From Cellulomonas palmilytica (GTDB lineage: Bacteria; Actinomycetota; Actinomycetes; Actinomycetales; Cellulomonadaceae): a stretch of 64,000 nucleotides of DNA. Each line of letters opens with the position of its first letter. Within the stretch, counting starts at the first letter, position 1. Below are positions 41,251 to 48,369 of this stretch, in pieces. Below the pieces are notes generated by a model. The model was not told where the DNA came from. It did not search any database and saw only the letters and a list, made by a program, of their open reading frames with translations. The position numbers and the translations under genes were made by a program. The stretch is from contig NZ_CP062221.1 in assembly GCF_021590045.1 (NCBI RefSeq), forward strand, positions 1,302,001-1,366,000, in the 5' to 3' direction.

Positions 41251-44200
41251 CAGAACACCTCCGACCCCACCCGCCACGCGCGACGCTCGGTCTCCTCCTC
41301 GAGCCGCCGCTCCACGAGCCGCAGCACGTGCTCGTCCAGCTCGTCGCGGTTCCAGCGCTCCAGCTCGGCGATCCGCTCGACCAGCCGGCGTTCGACCTCG
41401 TCGACCAGCGACGACGGGTCGCCGGCGACGGGCGCGGGGACGAACCCGTCAGGGGCGGGCAGCGACATGGCACCTCCCGGGAGGGACGAGGGTGGTCCGA
41501 CGAACGGGTCGCCGACGACGAGCGGGGCAGCGTGACCGGTGACCGCCGCGGGCCCGGTCCACTGCGCGGCGAGCGAGGCGATCGCGCTGCTCGCGAGCGT
41601 CGGGTCGGCGGTCCCGCGCGCGGCGTCCGCGAGCGCGAGCGCGGCGGTGGGGGACAGCCCGTCCGTCGCGGCCGCGGGTCCGCCCGACGCGGCCGCGTCG
41701 GTGCGGTGCGACGCCACGGCCGGACGGCCGGGCTCCCGCAGGGACGCGCCCCGCGGGGGCGCGACGTTCCACGACGTCGGCAACGGGGGAGCGGCGAGCG
41801 CGCTCGCGGGCGGTGCCGTCCGGGGCGTCGTCCGCGCGCGCGGCCGAGCGGGCCGCCCACCGAGCCGCCCCGACACCCACCTCCGCACGACCGCCGAGAC
41901 CGACCCCGGGAGCTCAGCAGCACCGCCCGGCTGCGACGAGCCCATGCCCGTCACCCCGGACGACGCACCGACCGCACTGCTCACGCCTGCGCCCAGGACC
42001 GCCCCGGGCCCGACGACGCCGCGCGACGTCCCCGCCGCGTCGGCGGACCCCGCGCTCGCGGGCGCGGAGCCCGACCGCGAGGTCGCCGCTGAGCCGATCG
42101 ACCGCCGGACCACCGGAGCACCCGCGGGAGCGATGGGCGACGAGGACCCCCCGACAGACGACGCAGACGTCGTGCCCGTCGACCTCGACGCCGGCAGCGC
42201 CGACCGCCCAGCCGCCCACCCGGACGGCGACGATGCGGGACCGGCTGACCACCCGGATGACGACGACGCGGGACCGGCGGACCACCCGGATGACGACGAC
42301 GCCTGGCCCGCCGACCACGCACCCGTGGTGGCTCCAGGGTCGAGCGCGCTGCGTCGGACGACGCCCGCCGCGGCGAGAGCGGACGGCGCGGGTGCGGGAG
42401 CAGCCCCCGAGGCCGGGCGCACCGTCACCGGAGCGAGCGCGGCCAGCACCGACCCGGGTCCGTGGCCCACGAGCCCGCCGGCCGGCCCGCCGACCTCCCA
42501 CGAGGCCACGGCCGCGAGCCCGCCGCCGCCCTGCCACGAGGCCACCGCTCCGGGCCCGCCGCCGACCTGCGACGGGGCCCTCGCTCCGACCCCGCCGCCG
42601 ACCTGCGACGGGGCCCTCGCTCCGACCCCGCCTCCACCGCGTTCCGATGCGGCCCCGGACCACGCAGCGCGGCCCGTGCCACCCGGCGCTGCGCGGCCTC
42701 CGCCGCTCGCGGGGTCGACCGTCGGTGCGTAGCCGGACCGTGGGGTGCGCGGACCACCAGGACGGCTGGGCCCAGGCGCGCCTCGTCCGCCGTGGCCGGG
42801 AGCGCTCGGCGTGGATCGCGTGGCGCGTCGGATCGGGCCGGGCTCGATCCCGAGCGGACGGCCGGGGTCGTCGGACCAGTCCGGCCGGTGCCCCGCCCGC
42901 CGGTGCCCCGCACCGGGCAGCCGCCCGACCCCGTGCGCGCTCGACCGCCGCACCAGCCCGCCGCCGTCCGCCGCCCCGCCGTGCGCACCCGACCCGGCGT
43001 CGCCCCCCACGGGACGCACCGTCGAGCTGCCGGGACCCGTCGCCCGCGAGGACGCGGCAGCCGACGAGGCCGCGGCCGAGGGTGCAGTCGTCGAGCCCGA
43101 GCGCGAGGACGCGGCCAGGGTGCTCGTCGGGTCTGGGCGCGGCGAGGAGGTGAGTGCGCTCGTCGTCCCGCCGGGGCGCGACGACGAGGGGAGAGCGCTC
43201 GTCGTCGCCCCGGCCGAACCGCTGGGCGTCTTCTCCGACGCGCGCCGCGCGAGCTCGGACGCGATCGGGGCGTTCGGCGCGACCGACCGTCGTGCCCGTG
43301 CGGTCGGATCACCGGTGGTACCGGTCGAACCCGGGACCGACCGCCCCAGCACCCGGGTCACAGCGCCCACGAACCGCCGCACCACGGCAGGCAGCGGCGC
43401 CGCGGCGTCGCCGGTCGCCCGCGCGAGCCTCCCCACCGACCGACCACCCCCGTCATCACTCAGGGAACGACCACCCGCAGCCGGAGCAACCCCGGCCTCG
43501 ACGGACCTCCTCCCCACGACCCCGTGCTCGCTCCGGGAATGACCCACCGAAGCCGGAGGAACCGCGGCCTCGACGGACCGCCTCCCGACGACCCCGTCGT
43601 CGCTCCGGGAATGAGCCACCGAAGCCGGAGGAAGCGCGGGGTCGGCGGAGCGCCGTCCGGTGACCCCGTGGTTGCTCAGGGACTGGCCCGTCGGAGCCGG
43701 AGGAAGCGCGGGGTCGAGTGAGCTCGTTCCCGCGGTCGTCCCTGGTGGGTCCGACGACGGTCCGGACGATGCGTTGCCGGCCCCCGCCGTCCCGCCGGCT
43801 CCGACGACCCCGTGGTTGCTCCGGGTGTGAGTCGTCGGAGCCGGAGGAAGGGCGGGGTGGGCGGGGTTCGTCGCGACGAGACCGTCGTTGCTCCGGGAAT
43901 GGCCGGGCGAAGCCGGAGAGATGGCGGGGTCGGCGGGGGTGGCTGCTCGGGCGGTGCGGGCGGCGGCTGCAGCCGAGGCGAGCGCGCGGCGGCGCAGGAG
44001 GCGGCCGCCTGGCAGCGGCGCCGGGGACGCCGGGCCCAGGGCGCGGTCCGCCGCCACGGTCGTCGAAGTCGGGGCGGCGGCCACGGTCGGGGTCGGGGTC
44101 GGGGCCAGCGCCGGGGTCGGGGCCAGCGCCGGGGTCGGGGTGGTGGGGGTGGGGTGCAGGGGGGAGCGGCGGAGGGAGGTCGTCGTCGGCGCGCTCGTCG

Positions 44201-44840
44201 GAGTCCGGGTGCCCGCGGCGGGCGCGGGGGACGACGCTCGCCCGGACCCCTCGCGGTCCCCCGGGGGACCGGGCCGGGGCTCGGGCAGGGCGTGTGGCTC
44301 GGGCAGGGCGCGGGTGGAGCGGGGGCGGGCGCCGTCGGCGGAGGTGAGCATGCGGCCGGCGGCGCGCACGTCGTCGGCGACGCGCACGCGGATGGTCTGC
44401 GGTGCGAGGCGCGCGGGCGCGGCGCCGGGCTGGCGGGACTCCTGGGTGGGGATGCGCTGGACCATGAGCGGCAGGCCGCGCGGCACCTCGCCGGCGTCGG
44501 ACTCGGGGAGGTCGTGCTGGTGGCGCACCGCCGCGGTCTGCGCCCACCAGCGCGGCGGTGCGACGTCGGCGCCGCGGGACCGGACGTGCACGGGCGAGGG
44601 GCCGGCGAGCGCGCGGCGGACCTCGACGGGTCGGCCCCAGCCGGTCGCGAACCGCACGGACGACGACGCGAGCGACCCGATCGGCGAGGGCCGCGCGTGC
44701 CCGGGCCGGGGGCCGGGTGGGGCCATGCGGCGCGCGACGGCCCGGCCGAGGCGGTTGCGGTCGTCGGACGAGCCGGTGGCGGCGGGCACGCCGGCGACCG
44801 TCGGGAGCCCGACGGTCGCGCTGCGCGGCTGCTCGCTCAC
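41250..44840 (-). CDS. Large Pro/Ala/Ser-rich eCIS protein with 24-residue repeats
   Basis: About 1196 aa from GTG 44840 (VSEQPRSATVGLPTVAGVPA). No known fold is recognised. The first 170 residues and last 60 look ordered, ending in a charged helix (LVDEVERRLVERIAELERWNRDELDEHVLRLVERRLEEE). The 900 residues between are low-complexity with recurring VVRRS and a 24-residue unit of pattern DPALPPASVAHSRSDDGVVG at about 303-466. Position between the second tube protein and LysM, and coupling (TGATG) to LysM, mark it as part of the particle operon. A length ruler or internal tube cargo are possibilities. The middle could be partly mis-framed, but no stop interrupts it. Confidence 0.7.
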   Translation of the reverse strand: MSEQPRSATVGLPTVAGVPAATGSSDDRNRLGRAVARRMAPPGPRPGHARPSPIGSLASSSVRFATGWGRPVEVRRALAGPSPVHVRSRGADVAPPRWWAQTAAVRHQHDLPESDAGEVPRGLPLMVQRIPTQESRQPGAAPARLAPQTIRVRVADDVRAAGRMLTSADGARPRSTRALPEPHALPEPRPGPPGDREGSGRASSPAPAAGTRTPTSAPTTTSLRRSPLHPTPTTPTPALAPTPALAPTPTPTVAAAPTSTTVAADRALGPASPAPLPGGRLLRRRALASAAAAARTARAATPADPAISPASPGHSRSNDGLVATNPAHPALPPAPTTHTRSNHGVVGAGGTAGAGNASSGPSSDPPGTTAGTSSLDPALPPAPTGQSLSNHGVTGRRSADPALPPASVAHSRSDDGVVGRRSVEAAVPPASVGHSRSEHGVVGRRSVEAGVAPAAGGRSLSDDGGGRSVGRLARATGDAAAPLPAVVRRFVGAVTRVLGRSVPGSTGTTGDPTARARRSVAPNAPIASELARRASEKTPSGSAGATTSALPSSSRPGGTTSALTSSPRPDPTSTLAASSRSGSTTAPSAAASSAAASSRATGPGSSTVRPVGGDAGSGAHGGAADGGGLVRRSSAHGVGRLPGAGHRRAGHRPDWSDDPGRPLGIEPGPIRRATRSTPSAPGHGGRGAPGPSRPGGPRTPRSGYAPTVDPASGGGRAAPGGTGRAAWSGAASERGGGGVGARAPSQVGGGVGARAPSQVGGGPGAVASWQGGGGLAAVASWEVGGPAGGLVGHGPGSVLAALAPVTVRPASGAAPAPAPSALAAAGVVRRSALDPGATTGAWSAGQASSSSGWSAGPASSSSGWSAGPASSPSGWAAGRSALPASRSTGTTSASSVGGSSSPIAPAGAPVVRRSIGSAATSRSGSAPASAGSADAAGTSRGVVGPGAVLGAGVSSAVGASSGVTGMGSSQPGGAAELPGSVSAVVRRWVSGRLGGRPARPRARTTPRTAPPASALAAPPLPTSWNVAPPRGASLREPGRPAVASHRTDAAASGGPAAATDGLSPTAALALADAARGTADPTLASSAIASLAAQWTGPAAVTGHAAPLVVGDPFVGPPSSLPGGAMSLPAPDGFVPAPVAGDPSSLVDEVERRLVERIAELERWNRDELDEHVLRLVERRLEEETERRAWRVGSEVF
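43445..43933. repeat. 72-nt-period palindromic repeat array inside the large eCIS gene
   Basis: Units begin at 43445, 43517, 43589, 43661, a degenerate one near 43733, then 43805 and 43877: exactly 72 nt each, 24 codons. A typical unit is CGACCCCGTCGTCGCTCCGG, then a GAATG-containing spacer, then GAAGCCGGAGGAAGCGCGGG GTCG. The arms CTCCGG/CCGGAG and GACCCCG/CGGGGTC make each unit an imperfect hairpin. The same element occurs between genes at 5.9 and 14.4 kb. Confidence 0.9.
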
Positions 44841-44884
44841 TCGGTCTGAGGTCCTCTCGTCGTCGTACCCGGAAGAAGCCGCGG

Positions 44885-45349
44885 TCAGGAGGCCGCGGCG
44901 CGGAAGCCGTTGTGCGCGACCTCGAGGGTCTCGACGAGCGACTCGGCGACCTCGGCGGACAGGCGCGGACCGGACCACGCGACGGCGAACACCCCGTCGA
45001 GCTGCCAGGACCGCAGGCGCTTGCCGGTGCCGTCGACGACGGTCACGGCGCCGGTGGCGCGGGTGAGCGCGTTGCCGTTGCCCGCGAACTCGTCGCCGGA
45101 GGTCTTGGTGACCCACGAGAACAGGGCGTCGGAGTTGACCAGGCCCCGCCGGAACACGAGGTTCGGCCAGCGCATGACGCCGGGGAACCGGTGCACGTAC
45201 TGGTTCTGCCCGCCCTCGACGTACTCCTGCGTGGTCACGACGAGCTCGAGCCCGCTGACCTCCTTGAACGCGCCGATCTCGACGCCGTCGACCTCGAACA
45301 CGAAGTTCGCCGCGACGGGGGCGTCGCCGCCCAGCGGTGCCTCAGGCAC
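44885..45349 (-). CDS. Second inner-tube protein (T4 gp19 family, Afp5-like)
   Basis: 154 aa from GTG 45349. It has ANFVFEVDGVEIGAFKEVSGLELVVTTQEYVEGGQNQYVHRFPGVMRWPNLVFRRGLV, then SWVTKTSGDEF and GVFAVAWSGPRLSAEVAESLVETLEVAHNGF, the classic conserved tail-tube sequence. In Afp/PVC the Afp5-type copy forms the first tube layers on the hub while the main tube protein polymerises above. It overlaps the DUF6760 gene by 8 bases. Confidence 0.92.
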   Translation of the reverse strand: MPEAPLGGDAPVAANFVFEVDGVEIGAFKEVSGLELVVTTQEYVEGGQNQYVHRFPGVMRWPNLVFRRGLVNSDALFSWVTKTSGDEFAGNGNALTRATGAVTVVDGTGKRLRSWQLDGVFAVAWSGPRLSAEVAESLVETLEVAHNGFRAAAS

Positions 45350-45515
45350 TGTCCCGCACCGCCTCCCACGCTCGGGCGTTCATGGCCGAGACCGCGCGCA
45401 CCATGCGCACACGGTCCATGTGCTCCAGGTCCAGCAGGTCGGGCAGCGGCCAGTGCAGGTGGTACGCCAGGTAGGCGATCTCCTGCCAGAGCGCCTCGAC
45501 GGGGTAGCGCAGCAT
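45342..45515 (-). CDS. Small DUF6760-type eCIS protein
   Basis: 57 aa, beginning MLRYPVEALWQEIAYLAYHL and continuing HWPLPDLLDLEHMDRVRMVR. This matches the short DUF6760/GpE-like proteins found between tube and baseplate genes of eCIS clusters (position of Afp6). A strong AGGAGG lies upstream of the ATG, 9 bp after the previous gene. The stop overlaps the second tube gene by 8 bases, arguing for coupling. Function unknown; GpE-type proteins in phages help tail assembly. It is easily missed because it is so short. Confidence 0.85.
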   Translation of the reverse strand: MLRYPVEALWQEIAYLAYHLHWPLPDLLDLEHMDRVRMVRAVSAMNARAWEAVRDSA

Positions 45516-45524
45516 GCCGCCCTC

Positions 45525-45992
45525 CTAGCGACCCTCCGCGCGGATCTCCTCGATCGCGGCTCGTCCCGGCCGGGGCAGCGGGACCGCGGCACCGTCGAGG
45601 TCGGTCTCGTCGGCGGCCTCGACCACCGGTTCGGGGACCGTCCCGGGTGCCGCGCCGAGCGCCTGCTGGGCCGCGACGAACTGCGCGAACTCCTCGGCGG
45701 TGCCGAAGTTGATGACGCCGTAGAAGTCCTGCAGGTACGCCAGGTCGGCGGCGAACAGGCCCTCGATCTCGTGCGGGGTGACCTGCGTGAGCGTCCCGAG
45801 GCTCTCCACGACGCGGGCGAGGACGACGATCGTGAGGCGCGGGTCGTCCGGGCCCGTGACGGTGGGGTCGCGCAGCGGCTCCAGCTCGTCACGGGCCGTC
45901 GCGAGGCGCATCACGCCGTCGCGGTGGACGGCCCCGTCGCGGTCGACGTAGCCGCGCGGCAGGGTGAACTCGTAGCGGGTCCGCAGGGTCAC
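45525..45992 (-). CDS. Phage tail assembly-type protein of the eCIS operon
   Basis: 155 aa from GTG 45992, overlapping the tube stop by 4 bases (GTGA). It begins VTLRTRYEFTLPRGYVDRDGAVHRDGVMRLATARDELEPLRD and continues RLTIVVLARVVESLGTLTQVTPHEIEGLFAADLAYLQDFYGVIN, the conserved pattern of actinobacterial eCIS proteins annotated as phage tail assembly protein. The C-terminal 50 residues are variable and acidic. Likely a chaperone or tube-associated factor by analogy; no residue-level function is known. Confidence 0.82.
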   Translation of the reverse strand: MTLRTRYEFTLPRGYVDRDGAVHRDGVMRLATARDELEPLRDPTVTGPDDPRLTIVVLARVVESLGTLTQVTPHEIEGLFAADLAYLQDFYGVINFGTAEEFAQFVAAQQALGAAPGTVPEPVVEAADETDLDGAAVPLPRPGRAAIEEIRAEGR

Positions 45993-46468
45993 TTGATCCG
46001 CTCGAGGGACTCGATCGTGAGCGTGACGTTCTCCTTGACGGGGTCGTTGGAGTCGACGCTCAGCTGGTCGGTGGCGATCTTGCTGGGCCAGCCGTTGGTG
46101 AAGTTGAACCGCGCGACCTCCACGTGCGTGGAGTCGTAGAGGACGATCGAGCCGTTCTTGCGGTTGTTGGTGCGGTCGGACTGCAGGATCCCCTTGCTGC
46201 GGATCTCGTGGAACCACTGCCAGAGCTTGTCGGCGGTGGCGTCCGGCGGCGCCATGCGCGTGAGCGTGAGGTCGCCCTGCTTGTTGCGGCCGGCGAGGGT
46301 CTTGATGGTCTGCGACTTGCCGTCCTTGCCGACCTGCTGCGTGGAGGCGACCTCCATCTCGATGTCCAGGCCGGACACGGAGGCGAGGATCGTGACGACG
46401 GAGCCGTCGATCTCCAGGAAGAAGTTCTGGGCGATGAGCGGGTCACCGTCGATGAGGTCGTTGGGCAT
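45989..46468 (-). CDS. Main inner-tube protein (T4 gp19 family, Afp1-like)
   Basis: 159 aa. MPNDLIDGDPLIAQNFFLEIDGSVVTILASVSGLDIEMEVASTQQVGKDGKSQTIKTLAGRNKQGDLTLTRMAPPDATADKLWQWFHEIR is the standard eCIS tube sequence. It polymerises as hexameric rings inside the sheath to form the channel carrying cargo. AAGGAGATCCCG precedes the ATG. It sits 45 bp after the sheath gene, the usual order in this class of system. Confidence 0.95.
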   Translation of the reverse strand: MPNDLIDGDPLIAQNFFLEIDGSVVTILASVSGLDIEMEVASTQQVGKDGKSQTIKTLAGRNKQGDLTLTRMAPPDATADKLWQWFHEIRSKGILQSDRTNNRKNGSIVLYDSTHVEVARFNFTNGWPSKIATDQLSVDSNDPVKENVTLTIESLERIK

Positions 46469-46513
46469 CGGGATCTCCTTGGGTCAGTGGGTCAGTCGGT
46501 CGCGCGAGCGGTC

Positions 46514-48088
46514 TCAGCTCGCGACCTGCTTGTTCTGGCTGATGCGGAAGATGACGAACTCGGCGGGCTTGACGGGTGCGATGCCGACCTCGACGACGAG
46601 CTTCCCGGCGTCGATCGACTCGGGCGGGTTCGTCGTCTCGTCGCACTTGACGAAGAACGCCTGGTCGGGCGACGAGCCGAACAGCGCGCCGGCCTGCCAC
46701 AGGCCGCGCAGGTAGGCGTTGAGGGTGCGCTTGACGCCTTCCCAGAGCGCGACGTCGTTCGGCTCGAACACGGCCCACTGGGTGCCTTCGAGGATCGTCG
46801 ACTCGATCATGTTGAACAGGCGGCGGACGTTGATGTACTGCCAGTCGGTGTCGGACGCGAGGGTGCGTGCGCCCCAGACCCGGATGCCGCGCGTGCCGAA
46901 CGGGCGGATCGCGTTGATGCCGATCGGGTTGAGGATGGCCTGCTCGTTCTGCGTGATGGAGCGTTCGACGTCGAGCGCGCCGCGGATCGTGTCGTTGGCG
47001 GGGGCCTTCCACACGCCGCGCGTCTCGTCGGTGCGCGCCCACACGCCTGCGACGTGACCCGAGGGCGGGACGAGGATCTCGGCGTTGCCGTTGGTGCCGG
47101 TGGGGTTCTCGACCCTGATCCACGGGTAGTACAGCGCTGCGAACGCGGAGTCGTACTGCGCGGCGTCGCTGCGCCACTCGCGCACCTGCTGCGGCGTGAG
47201 CCCGGGCGGGGCGTCGAGGATCGCGACGCGGTTGGCGTGCTGCTCGCAGTGCGCGATGAGGCTGGTCTGGACGGCCTTCCACAGCCCGAGGTCGAGCGTG
47301 CCGTCGGCCTTGGTGGCGGCGGTCAGCAGGTCGGGGACGGCGACGATCGTGACGTCCTCGGCGATCGCGAGGCCGTTGATGCCGGAGCGGGCGGTCTCGG
47401 AGCCGGCGAACTTGCGGCCGGAGACGGGCACGGGCTTGGGCGCGGCCTTCTCGAGGCGGTACTGGCCGGGCTTGAGCAGCTCGAGCTGGCTGGACAGGTC
47501 GATGTCGTCGGCGACCTTGACCTCGACCTTCACCTTGGTGGAGGTCGCGTTGATGACGGTCGCGGCGTCGCGCGGTCCGCCGAGGGTCAGGTCGGGGAAC
47601 GTCTCGACCGCGTCGTTGCCCTCGATCACGGTGATGGTGAACGGTGCGGGGCCGTCCTCGTCGTCGGGCGCGTCCTGGGACTCGACGAGGACCGTGAGGT
47701 CCGCGTCGGGCTCGACGGACTCGACCGCGAGCGGCAGGCCGAGCGCGCGGTCCTGCGCGGGCAGCTCGAGGCGCGCGGGCTCGCCGGACGGCTCGGCGTT
47801 GGGCACGCGGACCACGTAGGCCTGCGCGCCGCCGTTGAGGAAGAAGCCGTACACGGACAGGGGCAGCAGTGCCCCCTCGACGAAGCCCCCGTACAGGGCC
47901 TCGAACTGCGGCCAGCTCGTGACGAGCCGGGGCGCGAGGCCGTCGGGGTCGTTCGGGTCGTCGGTGGGCGCGGTGGCCGTGAAGCCGACGAACGCCGCCA
48001 CGGCGGTCGGGGCTGAGGTGAGGACCTTCTGGGAGGAGGGGATCTCCTCGACGTACACGCCGGGCGCTGCGTAGGTGGGCACGGCCAT
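46514..48088 (-). CDS. Contractile tail sheath protein (Afp2-like)
   Basis: 524 aa. MAVPTYAAPGVYVEEIPSSQKVLTSAPTAVAAFVGFTATAP is the canonical sheath N-terminus. The C-terminal half has RVAILDAPPGLTPQQVREWRSDAAQYDSAFAALYYPWIRV, VPPSGHVAGVWARTDETRGVWKAPAN, GINAIRPFGTRGIRVWGARTLASDTDWQYINVRRLFNMIESTI and NKQVAS at the end, including the strands that knit neighbouring subunits. It is the first gene of the baseplate operon. GAAAGAAGG abuts the ATG directly, so translation could instead start at the GTG two codons later; the difference is two residues. Confidence 0.96.
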   Translation of the reverse strand: MAVPTYAAPGVYVEEIPSSQKVLTSAPTAVAAFVGFTATAPTDDPNDPDGLAPRLVTSWPQFEALYGGFVEGALLPLSVYGFFLNGGAQAYVVRVPNAEPSGEPARLELPAQDRALGLPLAVESVEPDADLTVLVESQDAPDDEDGPAPFTITVIEGNDAVETFPDLTLGGPRDAATVINATSTKVKVEVKVADDIDLSSQLELLKPGQYRLEKAAPKPVPVSGRKFAGSETARSGINGLAIAEDVTIVAVPDLLTAATKADGTLDLGLWKAVQTSLIAHCEQHANRVAILDAPPGLTPQQVREWRSDAAQYDSAFAALYYPWIRVENPTGTNGNAEILVPPSGHVAGVWARTDETRGVWKAPANDTIRGALDVERSITQNEQAILNPIGINAIRPFGTRGIRVWGARTLASDTDWQYINVRRLFNMIESTILEGTQWAVFEPNDVALWEGVKRTLNAYLRGLWQAGALFGSSPDQAFFVKCDETTNPPESIDAGKLVVEVGIAPVKPAEFVIFRISQNKQVAS

Positions 48089-48193
48089 CCTTCTTTCGGC
48101 TGCGAGGTCCCCGCGCCGGCGGCGTCGTCGGCACGGGCGGGTTCCCCCTGCACGAGGGTGGGTCGTTGCTGACGCTAGGAACGCGGTGGTCGC

Positions 48194-48213
48194 GGGGCAT
48201 CGGTAATCGCTAC
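48194..48213 (-). promoter_or_regulatory. Shared eCIS promoter motif, copy 2
   Basis: On the minus strand GTAGCGATTACCGATGCCCC lies 106 bp upstream of the sheath start and points toward it. Its first 16 bases differ from copy 1 at 23932 by one base. It sits in the 281-bp region between the sheath gene and the divergent LuxR-type regulator. Confidence 0.6.
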
Positions 48214-48369
48214 GCAACGTCCGTCGCGCCCTGGTCCAGGTCAGGCGTTCAGCCTTTCGGGGAATACCTGCCGGGTGGATGAAATGTGGTCGTTCACCCT
48301 CTGACCCTCTTGCTTCACCCTCTCGTGGCGGCAAGATGGCGGAATCGTCCCCTTTCGCTGGGAGACTCT

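Noticed and set aside
41539..42732. Plus-strand 397-codon frame rich in Pro and Ala
   Set aside because: It is the reverse of the low-complexity part of the 1196-aa eCIS gene. The minus-strand frame continues into ordered, charged helical ends and is coupled to LysM, so it is preferred.
43445..43933. CRISPR array
   Set aside because: The period is regular, but repeat and spacer are not distinct: the whole 72-nt unit is repeated, there are no unique spacers, and no cas genes are present. It is an in-frame coding repeat.
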